A stretch of DNA of 39,185 nucleotides, taken from contig DBGM01000039.1 in NCBI GenBank assembly GCA_002295885.1, positions 1 to 39,185 on the forward strand. The letters are read 5' to 3'. This DNA comes from Phycisphaerales bacterium UBA854 (lineage in GTDB: Bacteria > Planctomycetota > Phycisphaerae > Phycisphaerales > SM1A02). How positions within the stretch are numbered: the stretch's first letter is position 1; each line of letters begins with the position of its first letter. The position numbers and the translations under genes are program-made. The notes below the pieces were generated by a model. That model saw only the letters and a program-made list of their open reading frames with translations, had not been told where the DNA came from and did not search any database. Shown piece by piece: positions 6,998 to 15,220 of the stretch.

Positions 6998-8887
6998 ATG
7001 AACATGCCGATGTCAGCGATCCGATGCAACCTGCTAGCCCTGACCGCCCTGCTTGCCGCCACCGGTTCCGCCGCGGGCCAGAACGCGCTCGGAGACGGCC
7101 ACGCCCTGGATGGAAACATCAGCACCCGGGGACGTGAGAACACCGAAACGGGTCGGGTCCGCGCCGAGCAGGATCGGTTCTCCCTCTCGCAGCGGGCCGC
7201 CGACGGACGCGGCTTCAACCAGTCCATCGGCTTCCGGTCGAATGCCGACTTCCGGCGTGCGAACTCCGAGATGACGTTCTACGCCGACTCCCTCTACAAC
7301 AATCCCTGGTACTGGGAGAACCTCGGCAACCTGACCACCGAACTCGTGGGAAGCGGCGGCAGCGGAGGAATGGGCCGCATCGCCGCCAACTCGGGCGGGG
7401 GGTACTACAACCCGTTCTTCTACAACTCCCAGGCGGACAATCCGGGGCGCTTCGCCATGGGCCGGGGGCTGGGGAACTACGGACAGGGGGGGTACAACGA
7501 GTTCGGCGGCGTCCGGGCCCGTGACGTCTCCAAGACCGACTACCTCGATCTGGAGACGGACGAGCGAAACCGCCCGGTCACCTACGGCATCGGTGAGCCG
7601 AACCGGTTCCTGCGCGATGACCGCCGAAGCAACTTCCTCCGCAATGAGTACGAACTTCGCGACATCAACAGCCGTCCCGACTACGTCGGAATCGGCCGTT
7701 CGGCCGCCGATGTTCCCGTTCGGTATTCAGCCACGACTCTGCAGGGAATCTCGCCCCTGCCCTATCCCACCTCGCACATCGAGATGGGACTGACGGAATA
7801 CGACCTGGCCAGGGTGCAGGAGGACGAGCGACTCGGTCGCCGGGCGAGCAACGTGGGGAACATGTGGCGGCCGAACTTCGACGCCCTCTCCCAGATCGAC
7901 AACCGGATCAGCAACGATGCCGACGGCAATCGCATCGACGACCGCGACTACCGCACCATGGATCAGCTGCTGATGGAGATCGCCGATCGCTACAACGAGG
8001 TGCGAGAGCAGGACGGGGTTGCCGATCCCGGTGCCCTGACGATGCTCCAGAACGACTACCAGAACGTGCTCAAGGAGGTCATGGACGGGTACGGGCTGCG
8101 GGAGGCTCCCGCCGGACTCGATCCGACCAACATCGTCGGGACCGGAGAGGACGATGTGCTCTCGACCACTCCCCCCGTCCCACCGACGCCCGGAGCGGAG
8201 ACGGCTCCGGAGGCGGAGGAGCCCTCGCTGATGCCGCTGGAGAAATTCGGCCAGGTGCTTCGGCACGGACAGCAGATCGAGGCACTGTCGTCGGACGACA
8301 AGACCAGGATCTCGGAACTCATCCTCGGTGCGCAGGACAAGCTGAACACCGGCGAGTACTACTGGGCCGAACGACGCTTCAATCGTGCCCTGCGGCTCGA
8401 ACCGGGCAATCCGCTGGCCACGGCCGGTCTGGCCCACGCCCAACTCGGCGGAGGCCTGTACCTGACCAGCGCCCTGACCCTGCAGAGTCTGCTGGGATTC
8501 CAGCCCGAGATGATCGATGTCGTGTACAGCCGGACGCTGCTTCCGCTGCCCGAGGATCTCGAACGAGCCGTTCGCGAACTCAATCGACGCATCACGTCGG
8601 AAAAGGACAGCGACCGCTATGCATTCCTCCTCGCCTACATCGGCCACCAGACGGACAACCCCGCGATGATCGAGCAGGGGCTGCGGGAGATGCGACGGGT
8701 TCAGGGAGACGAGGCCTTCCTCGAACTGCTCGAACAGATCTGGCTGCCCGAACGGACTCCCGTCGAGGAGGAGGTCGAGATCATTCCGCTGGAACCGGTC
8801 GATGCGCCGGCAAAGCCCGAGGACACGCAGTCGGAAGTCCGGGACGCACCGTCGGAACCGGTCGGCAGCGACCTCCTCGACGATTGA
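6998..8887 (+). CDS. Secreted protein with TPR-like C-terminal half
   Basis: 629 residues. A signal peptide is clear (hydrophobic LLALTALLAATGSAAG, about 12-27), followed by a Gly/Asn/Arg-rich extended region. ALDGN just after the signal and the repeated Tyr/Asn motifs (YNNPWYWENL, YYNPFFYNSQ) are a style I associate with planctomycete exported proteins. Residues 400-530 contain helical repeats of TPR type (AQDKLNTGEYYWAERRFNRA, then LEPGNPLATAGLAHAQLG). The tail is acidic and Pro-rich. ATGs at 6998, 7004 and 7010 are all in frame. The gene ends back to back with the next, convergent gene (shared TGATCA at 8885-8890). Function unknown, perhaps a cell-envelope scaffold. Confidence 0.8.
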   Translation: MNMPMSAIRCNLLALTALLAATGSAAGQNALGDGHALDGNISTRGRENTETGRVRAEQDRFSLSQRAADGRGFNQSIGFRSNADFRRANSEMTFYADSLYNNPWYWENLGNLTTELVGSGGSGGMGRIAANSGGGYYNPFFYNSQADNPGRFAMGRGLGNYGQGGYNEFGGVRARDVSKTDYLDLETDERNRPVTYGIGEPNRFLRDDRRSNFLRNEYELRDINSRPDYVGIGRSAADVPVRYSATTLQGISPLPYPTSHIEMGLTEYDLARVQEDERLGRRASNVGNMWRPNFDALSQIDNRISNDADGNRIDDRDYRTMDQLLMEIADRYNEVREQDGVADPGALTMLQNDYQNVLKEVMDGYGLREAPAGLDPTNIVGTGEDDVLSTTPPVPPTPGAETAPEAEEPSLMPLEKFGQVLRHGQQIEALSSDDKTRISELILGAQDKLNTGEYYWAERRFNRALRLEPGNPLATAGLAHAQLGGGLYLTSALTLQSLLGFQPEMIDVVYSRTLLPLPEDLERAVRELNRRITSEKDSDRYAFLLAYIGHQTDNPAMIEQGLREMRRVQGDEAFLELLEQIWLPERTPVEEEVEIIPLEPVDAPAKPEDTQSEVRDAPSEPVGSDLLDD

Positions 8888-9835
8888 TCATTTCACGAGA
8901 GTGGCCGCAAACAGCGGCGGGCCGGTCGCGTCGGGAGCCGGACGCAGACGTGTTCGTCCGGTGTTGGTGAGGCCGGCGGCCATGCTCCACTGGTCCACCA
9001 CCTCGTCGGCAAAGCCGAGATGCAGATGTCCCATGGTGTCCCGATAGGCCTCACGGTCGTGTTCGACCATGTCCAGAATCATCAGACGACCACCGGGGCG
9101 GAGGATGCGGGCCGCCTCCCGGACCACCTGCTCGGGTTCGGGGACGTGGTGAAGCACCAGTGAAAGGACGGCGGCATCGACACTTGCGTCGCCCAGGTCC
9201 AGAGCCGTGAGATCGCAGTGATGGAACTGGATGTTGTCGAATCCGTCGAGCCGGACCCGGGCCGCCTCGAGCATCGCCGGTTCGCGATCCACGACGTGGA
9301 TCGAACCGACCCACGGCGCGAGAGCGGCGGCGGTGATGCCCGTGCCGCACCCCAGATCCGCCACGACCCATGCGGGATCGAGCAGTCCGAGCAGGCCTTC
9401 GGTGGTCAGCCCGGCTCCGAAGAGCTCATGCCTGAGATCCGCCCACTCGCCGCCGACCTGACCGAAGAAACGACGGCTGTCGACACGCCGCTGGGCGATC
9501 ACCTCGGCCGCCCGCCGGGCGTCTTCCCGACACTGGGGGTCCGCTTCGCAATCGCGGCGGGCCAGCTCCCAGAGTTCACGAGCGGTCGTATCGAGACCGG
9601 AGGATGCACGCCGGTACAACGCGGCGGTCCCTTCGCTTCGCCGGACCACCCAGTCGGATTCGAACAACCGCTTCAGATGACGGGAGACCGTGGACTGCGG
9701 AAGCTGCAGCGAACTGGCCAACTCGCCGACACTCATTTCCTGCACATCGAGCAGACTCAACAACCGCATCCTCGCCGGATCGGTGAGGGGATCGAGCCAC
9801 TGGAGCAGTGATCGAGTCGTGTCGGAGGACGTCAT
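8888..9835 (-). CDS. ArsR-family regulator fused to a SAM-dependent methyltransferase
   Basis: 315 residues. Residues 1-90 form an ArsR winged HTH (LTDPARMRLLSLL, then MSVGELASSLQLPQSTVSRH for the recognition helix). From about 145 a class I methyltransferase follows, with motif I VADLGCGTG, the acidic motif II HVVDREPAML, and LHHVPEPEQVV and ARILRPGGRLMILD. The architecture is that of the SahR-like group, in which the second domain senses S-adenosylhomocysteine. Whether this protein is a sensor, an enzyme or both cannot be read from the sequence. No CxC metal site typical of ArsR/SmtB was seen. The ATG overlaps the stop of the upstream lipoprotein gene (ATGA, 9832-9835). Confidence 0.9.
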   Translation of the reverse strand: MTSSDTTRSLLQWLDPLTDPARMRLLSLLDVQEMSVGELASSLQLPQSTVSRHLKRLFESDWVVRRSEGTAALYRRASSGLDTTARELWELARRDCEADPQCREDARRAAEVIAQRRVDSRRFFGQVGGEWADLRHELFGAGLTTEGLLGLLDPAWVVADLGCGTGITAAALAPWVGSIHVVDREPAMLEAARVRLDGFDNIQFHHCDLTALDLGDASVDAAVLSLVLHHVPEPEQVVREAARILRPGGRLMILDMVEHDREAYRDTMGHLHLGFADEVVDQWSMAAGLTNTGRTRLRPAPDATGPPLFAATLVK

Positions 9836-10497
9836 GCGGGGTCGTTCGGCATCGCGAGCGTCGGGCCCGGCACCAGTCCGTGGGCACGCAGCCGATCCTG
9901 CACCACGGTGTTGTCGGGTTCGATGGTGTACGCGGTCCGCAGGTACATCATCGCGCTGTCGAGATCTCCCATCCGCTCGCTCAGGGTGGCCGCTTCGAGC
10001 CAGGTGCCCGCGGAGGATGCATCGTCGACCACCATGGCCTTCTCGATGCATTCACGTGCGGAATCCGGGTCCTCCGTCATCAGGGAGTATTCCGCCAGCA
10101 GGAGCCAGTCCCGGGAATCACTGCGACTCTGGGCCCGATCGTGCAGGAACAGGAACAGTCCGTTGCGGTCATCCTGCAGGAACATGACTTCGGCCAGATC
10201 GACGGCGATGTCGCGGTTCGCGGGACGAAGCGTGTGCGCGATCTCCAGGGCCTGGCGCGCCTCGGACAGGTTGCCGGTATGCATTGCGCTCACGCCGAAC
10301 CCGTACTGGACCCGCCAGTCCTGCGGGAAGCGTTCCGCCAGTTCTCCGTAGAGCGTCTCCGCCTCTCCGTACCGTTCCGCCCAGAGGGCGTCGCTGGCCT
10401 GCTCCCGCACGGTCGCGGTGGTCGGATGCGTCGTGCAGCCGGTGATTCCCAGCAGCACGATTCCCAGAAGAATGGACGTGATCGGATGTGTTTTCAT
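9832..10497 (-). CDS. TPR-repeat lipoprotein
   Basis: 221 residues. The N-terminus is a lipoprotein signal (ILLGIVLLGITGC, lipobox LGITGC near residue 21). The rest consists of helical pairs of TPR type: ASDALWAERYGEAETLYGEL, then QYGFGVSAMHTGNLSEARQA and others up to about residue 200. It is a likely periplasmic scaffold. AAGGGAG precedes the ATG at 10497. It is the first gene of a two-gene operon with the ArsR-methyltransferase, whose start it overlaps by 4 bases, so a link between the regulator and an envelope protein is implied but unexplained. Confidence 0.85.
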   Translation of the reverse strand: MKTHPITSILLGIVLLGITGCTTHPTTATVREQASDALWAERYGEAETLYGELAERFPQDWRVQYGFGVSAMHTGNLSEARQALEIAHTLRPANRDIAVDLAEVMFLQDDRNGLFLFLHDRAQSRSDSRDWLLLAEYSLMTEDPDSARECIEKAMVVDDASSAGTWLEAATLSERMGDLDSAMMYLRTAYTIEPDNTVVQDRLRAHGLVPGPTLAMPNDPA

Positions 10498-10529
10498 GCT
10501 CTTGCACTCCCTTGCTTCAAGCCATGGCC

Positions 10530-10558
10530 ATGATACGAGGACGCGACGCACGGGGCCA
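10530..10558 (-). promoter_or_regulatory. Candidate promoter of the TPR lipoprotein operon
   Basis: TATCAT on the minus strand (10530-10535) matches five of six -10 bases. The -35 region TGGCCC (10553-10558) at a 17-base spacing is weak. It would give a leader of about 25 bases containing the AAGGGAG ribosome site. Confidence 0.35.
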
Positions 10559-10593
10559 GTTCGCCCGACGCAGCAATCCTGCTTCGAGCTAGC

Positions 10594-11046
10594 ATGGACA
10601 CCATGGTCGATGACCCGATCCAATCTGCCTCCAACGGTGTCGAAAGGCCCTTTGTCCTGCTCTGGCATTCGGACGGACCGATCGGGGACCACGTGGACTG
10701 GTTGTGTGCAACGGACGCCCGGGGGGATGCAACCCTGCAGACCTGGCGACTCGTCGATCGACTCGATGCAATGGACGAGGGTCAGGAGATCGATGCGACT
10801 CCGCTGCCGCTGCATCGTTCCCGCTATCTCGACTACGAAGGTCCGTTGTCGGACGGACGGGGGACCGTGCGGCGACTTGCGGCGGGAATCCTTCTGGACG
10901 CCCCGATTCCCATCGCCCGGGGATCGTTCTCGATCCGCTGGACCTCCGGACCGGAGGCGGGACGTCGCCAGCGGATTCGCGTGCTTCGGGACGACACGGA
11001 CGGCTGGAGACTGCTCTGCGAGGGCTGGAGCAATGCGGAGGGATGA
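10594..11046 (+). CDS. LigD 3'-phosphoesterase-like protein
   Basis: 150 residues from the first ATG. It resembles the stand-alone proteins related to the N-terminal phosphoesterase domain of ligase D: FVLLWHSDGPIGDHVDWLC corresponds to the HYD region, TLQTWRL to the strand after it, and LPLHRSRYLDYEGPLSDGRG with TVRRLAAG is a conserved core. In true LigD-PE enzymes His and Asp residues bind manganese. Here the H-x-D pair is DHVDW, but other ligands are unclear, so activity is uncertain. A TAGCAT box at 10590-10595 overlaps the first ATG, which would favour the in-frame ATG at 10603 as a leaderless start. No Ku or ligase gene is near. Confidence 0.7.
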   Translation: MDTMVDDPIQSASNGVERPFVLLWHSDGPIGDHVDWLCATDARGDATLQTWRLVDRLDAMDEGQEIDATPLPLHRSRYLDYEGPLSDGRGTVRRLAAGILLDAPIPIARGSFSIRWTSGPEAGRRQRIRVLRDDTDGWRLLCEGWSNAEG

Positions 11047-11109
11047 TCCCTGCAGATACGAGGGTTTGCGGGTATCAATGGACGTGAGCTCGAACCAAAG
11101 GGATGCACC

Positions 11110-11502
11110 ATGACGCACCTCCCCAACGACGACGACAAGCACTTCCGCAATCCCGACCTGCCCCCGGATCTTCCGGTGGAGGAGGCGGTCGAGGAGGAGC
11201 TCCCGGTTGCCGAAGGAGAGGGACCGGAGGGTCTCCGCAAGAAGATCAAGACCATGGGTCGGTCCAAGTTCCACGAGGATGAATGGACCCGGACCCCCAA
11301 CACGACCGGACGCGGCGCGATCCACTGCCGCTCGTTCTTCACGAAGCTGACCGATGATGCGGTGGCCTACATGGATCAGTCAATCAACGAATGGCTTGAC
11401 CTGCACCCGCAGTACGAGGTCAAGTTCGTAAGCAGCACGATCGGCACCATGCAGGGCAAGGGTGGCCCCCAGTCGGTGCTCATCTGTCAGGTCTGGGTCT
11501 GA
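11110..11502 (+). CDS. Conserved planctomycete-type protein of unknown function
   Basis: 130 residues. The N-terminal half is acidic and probably disordered (DLPPDLPVEEAVEEELPVAE). The C-terminal half is a compact alpha/beta domain: IHCRSFFTKLTDDAVAYMDQ, INEWLDLHPQYEVKFVSSTI, and a final strand ending VWV. I recall this second half as a conserved domain in planctomycetes without a known role. AAGGGA at about 11097-11102 precedes the ATG. The 3' end overlaps the convergent BFD-like gene by 16 bases. Confidence 0.75.
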   Translation: MTHLPNDDDKHFRNPDLPPDLPVEEAVEEELPVAEGEGPEGLRKKIKTMGRSKFHEDEWTRTPNTTGRGAIHCRSFFTKLTDDAVAYMDQSINEWLDLHPQYEVKFVSSTIGTMQGKGGPQSVLICQVWV

Positions 11503-11753
11503 TCACCGCGACGTCGGTAGACCGTTCGCCGCCGGGCGTACTGTTCGGGCGAGACGGTGAGCCCCGGCTCCTCGCCGGCACTCCATTGGGCGTGGAGCTT
11601 CTTCAGGAAGGGGACACACCACTGACAGCCGGTTCCGGCTCCCAGGCACTCGCTCATGCGGGAGGGCACGGCGGGCTGCTCACGCTTCATCCAGTTGACG
11701 AGCTTTCGCTGGCTGACCCGGAAGCACAGGCAGACATGATCATCCGGCTTCAC
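11487..11753 (-). CDS. BFD-like [2Fe-2S] protein
   Basis: 88 residues. It has the cysteine pattern of bacterioferritin-associated ferredoxin domains: C8-x-C10 in VCLCFRVS and C43-x2-C46 in GTGCQWCVPFL, enough for one [2Fe-2S] cluster. Family members deliver electrons or act as small iron-sulfur adaptors. An extra Cys (C36) sits before the second pair. The basic tail (YARRRTVYRRRG) is unusual. The start is GTG at 11753; the gene lies 11 bases after the PilZ gene stop, so the two are likely co-transcribed. No bacterioferritin gene is nearby. Confidence 0.85.
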   Translation of the reverse strand: MKPDDHVCLCFRVSQRKLVNWMKREQPAVPSRMSECLGAGTGCQWCVPFLKKLHAQWSAGEEPGLTVSPEQYARRRTVYRRRGDQTQT

Positions 11754-11764
11754 GGTGGAACCTC

Positions 11765-12502
11765 TCAGATCCGCTCGGTCCGTCGGCGACCCGCCCGGCG
11801 GACCTCGATGGAACGAACCAGCTGGGCCATGCCCTCGACGGCCTGATTGAAGGCGATGCCCAGTCGCTGTTGACCGGAATCATCGTTGCGAACGGATGCG
11901 ATCCGGGCCGGAATGAGCATGCTGCCCACCGGATCGGGCAGCTGCACGTCCAGATCGATCGTCTGGCCCGGGGCGAACCGGTCCGCGTGCGTGTTGCACT
12001 TGAGCTGCATGCCTCCGATGCTCAGATCCATGATCGAGACCTCGACGGGACCACTGGTCCGGCCGTCGAAGATGCGCCCGCGGGGCGCCAGATCGAAGGC
12101 CACCGAGACCCGATGGGCCCGGCGACGCTCGTTGTGATCGAGGGTGGGCGGATACGAGAAGCGAAGTCCGGGAATCGGAACCTGACCGCCGCTGGGCACC
12201 GGTTCGTGCCCCGTCAGCTCGACCATGCCGCATTGACGCCCCGAGCGACTCAGAACCGCCATCTCGAACACCTCGCCGATTCGAGCGGGCAGGTCGTCGG
12301 GCGCAAGCACGACGAACGAGTCCTCATCGAGTCGTTCGAGCATCGCACGGTAGGTGACCGGCTCTCCAGTGTCGGCATCGGGTTGGAGCAGGGTGATGCG
12401 ACCCTCGATCTCCATCGCCTGGTCGAAGGCGGTTCGAATCGAAGGATCCACCCCCTCCCGGGGGGTGATTCGCTCCAGCCATCGACCGAGAAATCCCGCC
12501 AT
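11765..12502 (-). CDS. PilZ-domain protein
   Basis: 245 residues. The C-terminal half is a PilZ domain, with the c-di-GMP motif R127-x3-R131 in RRRAHR and DLSIGG at 159-164, so binding of cyclic di-GMP is likely. The N-terminal half (about 30-115) is a beta-rich domain similar in position to the YcgR-N part of two-domain PilZ proteins. No flagellar gene is near, so it may act on surface or exopolysaccharide functions. It is followed at 11 bases by the BFD-like gene and preceded by the kinase gene with a 94-base gap holding no clear promoter. Confidence 0.88.
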   Translation of the reverse strand: MAGFLGRWLERITPREGVDPSIRTAFDQAMEIEGRITLLQPDADTGEPVTYRAMLERLDEDSFVVLAPDDLPARIGEVFEMAVLSRSGRQCGMVELTGHEPVPSGGQVPIPGLRFSYPPTLDHNERRRAHRVSVAFDLAPRGRIFDGRTSGPVEVSIMDLSIGGMQLKCNTHADRFAPGQTIDLDVQLPDPVGSMLIPARIASVRNDDSGQQRLGIAFNQAVEGMAQLVRSIEVRRAGRRRTERI

Positions 12503-12596
12503 GTCCTCTACATCGTCCCAACCGGCCGTTTTGGCGTTGATTTCAGCATCGAGTCCGGGTCAACCCGCCACCAGGGGTCGGGGACACGGGAAACCG

Positions 12597-13487
12597 TCAG
12601 GCGCGGGTGTCTTCGTCGCCGACGATCTCGGGCGCCGGCTCCGACGGATTCTCCAGCACGTCCATGATGAGCTCCAGTCGATTGACGATCACCTCCATGG
12701 AGGCGGGACGGTCGTTCGGATCGAGCTGGACGCAGTCCATGATCTGCCGGGAGAGCAGCGGATGCACCTTGGGATTCTTGAGATGGGGGGCCACCGGGGG
12801 CTTGATGTCACCGGTCTCGAGGGCGCCCGAGAAGATGGTGTTGTCGGTCCCCTTGGGGGGCATGACGGTGGGAATGACCTCGCGGACGAGCACCCAGTAC
12901 ATCATGGCACCGAGGTTGTAGATGTCGGTCTTGGACGTGATGGCCTGGCGGTGGGCCTGCTCCGGCGCCATGTAGCCGGGAGTCCCCTGGATACGCTTCT
13001 TGACCGTACCGATGAGGCAAGCCTGGCCGAGATCGATGATCTTCACCCCGCCATCCTCCATGAGCAGGATGTTGGTGGGCTTGATGTCCGCGTGGACGAA
13101 TCCGCGGCCATGCATGTGAAGCAGGCCTTCGGCGACCTGACGGAAGATTTCGACCGCACCCTTCTGGCTGGTCGGCAGCTGCTGGTCGAGCGATACGCCG
13201 TCGACCAGTTCCATGATCAGGGAGACCGATTGCGTCTTGAACATGCGGCGGTGCCGGATCAGCTTGTGGACCCCCCGAAGAACGGGGTGATCGAACTTCG
13301 AACCGATCTCGTACTCCCGTTCGACCTGCTCGATGAAGCGGGCATCCTTGTCCTCCTCGCGGACCACGTGCTTGAGGGACCAGACCTGCTTGGTCTTGTT
13401 GTCCTGCACCGCGTAGATGTGCGACTCCGCACCCTCACCGAGCTTGGCGAGAATCGTGAAGTTGCCGATCTTCTGAGCTGGAGACAT
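12597..13487 (-). CDS. Ser/Thr protein kinase (non-RD)
   Basis: 296 residues, almost only a Hanks-type kinase domain. Visible motifs: Gly loop LGEGAESHIY (16-25), Lys39 in VWSLKHV, catalytic loop VHADIKPTNI (131-140) with Asp134 and Asn139, the metal motif as DLG (152-154) instead of DFG, and GTPGYMAPEQ (168-177). The catalytic loop reads HAD rather than HRD, so activation-loop phosphorylation of the usual kind is not expected. No transmembrane helix or sensor follows, which is short for the family. An alternative start at 13523 would add 12 residues; neither has a good ribosome site. Confidence 0.9.
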   Translation of the reverse strand: MSPAQKIGNFTILAKLGEGAESHIYAVQDNKTKQVWSLKHVVREEDKDARFIEQVEREYEIGSKFDHPVLRGVHKLIRHRRMFKTQSVSLIMELVDGVSLDQQLPTSQKGAVEIFRQVAEGLLHMHGRGFVHADIKPTNILLMEDGGVKIIDLGQACLIGTVKKRIQGTPGYMAPEQAHRQAITSKTDIYNLGAMMYWVLVREVIPTVMPPKGTDNTIFSGALETGDIKPPVAPHLKNPKVHPLLSRQIMDCVQLDPNDRPASMEVIVNRLELIMDVLENPSEPAPEIVGDEDTRA

Positions 13488-13587
13488 GGGTTGCCCGGAA
13501 ATCACTGAAGCCGATTGAAGCATGGCGGCAGAGACCGCGCCAGCGGGGGAAATGAGCCGTTTAGAGTAGCCCAGGGGGCGGTTACGA

Positions 13588-14259
13588 TCAACGAGACGGG
13601 TCCAGAAGCTGCTCCTGCAGCTGCCCGGACGCGAAGAACCGGCCGGGATTCTGAATCCCCTCGGCCAGATCGCTGTGGAGCCAGACGGCATCCCGGGGGA
13701 TCCGGAGCTCCTGCTGGAGTCGCTGGATCAATCGGACCAGGTGGGTCATCTGACGATCGGTGAACGGCTGGCGGTCCCCGTTGCCGACCAGGCAGATCCC
13801 GATCGAATGGGCATTGTGCTGCGAACCGGCGGTTCCCACTACGTGGGCCCCGGGAAGCTGATCGTCCCATCGGTAGCCGACATGGATTTCACCGTCCGCA
13901 AGGCCGTTTCCGTTGCCGATGATGAAGTGGTATCCAAGGCCCTGGTACCCGTAGCCGAGATGCTGCCGATGGATCGACTCGGGAGTCCCGAACGGGCGAC
14001 CGAGGTGATGAACCACGATTCCCGTCCAGCGGGGGCGGTCCAGCGGAGCCTGGATGTCGAAGATCGTGTCCCGGCCTTCGAGGACCTCGTCGATGTCGGC
14101 GAGATTCGTCAGGGGGAAGCCGCCGCCGGTCATGCTGCCGGTGTCGATGCTCAGAAGACCGATGCCCAGGCACATGGACGTGACGAAACTCGCCCAGACG
14201 ATCTGCGTCCGTCGAGAAATCGATCGCTTCGCTCGTGATGTCGAGTGGAAGTACGCCAC
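13588..14259 (-). CDS. N-acetylmuramoyl-L-alanine amidase (Amidase_2 fold)
   Basis: 223 residues. One N-terminal membrane helix (about 20-37) anchors it or acts as an uncleaved signal. From about 80 the amidase_2/PGRP fold is seen: IVVHHLG (81-87, His84/85 as metal ligand), GYHFIIGNGNG (109-119), HNAHSIGICLVGN (148-160) and HSDLAEGIQNPGRFF (195-209). The second metal His would be His195. The third ligand, Cys or Asp in known members, is Asn204 here. The domain cuts the bond between muramic acid and the peptide; activity is uncertain with Asn at that position. The start is GTG. Confidence 0.82.
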   Translation of the reverse strand: MAYFHSTSRAKRSISRRTQIVWASFVTSMCLGIGLLSIDTGSMTGGGFPLTNLADIDEVLEGRDTIFDIQAPLDRPRWTGIVVHHLGRPFGTPESIHRQHLGYGYQGLGYHFIIGNGNGLADGEIHVGYRWDDQLPGAHVVGTAGSQHNAHSIGICLVGNGDRQPFTDRQMTHLVRLIQRLQQELRIPRDAVWLHSDLAEGIQNPGRFFASGQLQEQLLDPSR

Positions 14260-14372
14260 CGTCTGTCTGCTAAATGCTCCAGCACTTACTATCGATCAGA
14301 ACTGTGTCCGGCCTTGAACGAAGAGCGGTCCAATCCCCCGCGGAACCGCGAGTTCTCGGACCCGGGACCGGA

Positions 14373-14585
14373 CTACTGCGGATCGAGCCGACGACGAAGC
14401 GCCGGTTGGGGATTGCCGAAGACATCGGGATCCTCCGTGGGCTGCATTCCATTGCGTGCCTGGTCGTACTCGAGGTACTGGTGCCGGGGCAGGTCCTCGG
14501 TGAAGAGGGGACGGTAGCACCCGCTCAACCCGACAAGGGCGAGCAGCAGGCCGGAGATGACGAGAGCTTTTCGCATGGTCTTCAT
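14373..14585 (-). CDS. Small lipoprotein
   Basis: 70 residues. Lipoprotein signal with lipobox LSGC (Cys at about 23), followed by a short polar part rich in Pro and Arg (YRPLFTEDLPRHQYLEYDQA, then DPDVFGNPQPALRRRL). I recall similar short planctomycete lipoproteins but no function. The ATG overlaps the stop of the preceding coiled-coil lipoprotein gene by 4 bases (ATGA, 14582-14585). It is the last of four genes in the clpP operon. The next gene downstream is the amidase, after 113 bases. Confidence 0.75.
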   Translation of the reverse strand: MKTMRKALVISGLLLALVGLSGCYRPLFTEDLPRHQYLEYDQARNGMQPTEDPDVFGNPQPALRRRLDPQ

Positions 14586-15220
14586 TCTACCGGGACCTTC
14601 CCGTCGACCGCACGGACATCCCCGGAGGTCTCGAAGCGGCGACCGGTCCGTGCGTCCTCGTGGAACACCCGCACATGGATCGATTCCGCGCCGTCGGGAA
14701 GCGGATCCCGGATCGGGAGTTTGATGGCGTAGCTGGGGGTGCCGAGTACGTTTCGCCAGGCGTCACGTACCTGGGACGGCGTCAGGGTCCGCTCACCGAG
14801 ATCCACCGGCTCGCCCTCGGGCGGTATGAACATCGCCCGGGCGGTGAGCGTTCCGACCATCTGGAGCGGTCGATTTCGACCGTCGACCGCCGAGACGAAG
14901 ATCTCAACCGTCGGGATGTCTTCGGATCGGTCCAGTTGCCCGCTCCACGTGGACATTCCGATCCCGGTCACCATGGGGGTGCTCACAAGGACCTCCTCGT
15001 CGAGATCCGGCCGCACGGAGCCGGCCTGCGCGAGCTGGGTGGCCCGCTCGGATTCGAGGAGTTCGAGGCGTGCGACCTCCTGCTTGAGATCGTGGACCTC
15101 CCGACGCAACCGGGCGTTGGCCTTGCGGCTCGCATCGCCGCAGCCCCACACGACACAGGCCGACAGACAGAGCAGGATCGTCGGCAGCGCGAAGGCCCGG
15201 ATCTTCGGGCCGGAGATCAC
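14582..15220 (-). CDS. Lipoprotein with a short coiled coil
   Basis: 212 residues from a GTG start that overlaps the clpP2 stop by 4 bases (GTGA, 15217-15220). The signal ends in a lipobox-like VVWGC. A heptad-like stretch follows (ANARLRREVHDLKQEVARLE, about 33-60). The rest is a beta-rich domain of about 130 residues (VEIFVSAVDGRNRPLQMVGT, then RVFHEDARTGRRFETSG). I do not recognise this domain. It is probably periplasmic. The coupling to clpP is by position only; no Clp-related motif is seen. Confidence 0.78.
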   Translation of the reverse strand: MISGPKIRAFALPTILLCLSACVVWGCGDASRKANARLRREVHDLKQEVARLELLESERATQLAQAGSVRPDLDEEVLVSTPMVTGIGMSTWSGQLDRSEDIPTVEIFVSAVDGRNRPLQMVGTLTARAMFIPPEGEPVDLGERTLTPSQVRDAWRNVLGTPSYAIKLPIRDPLPDGAESIHVRVFHEDARTGRRFETSGDVRAVDGKVPVE

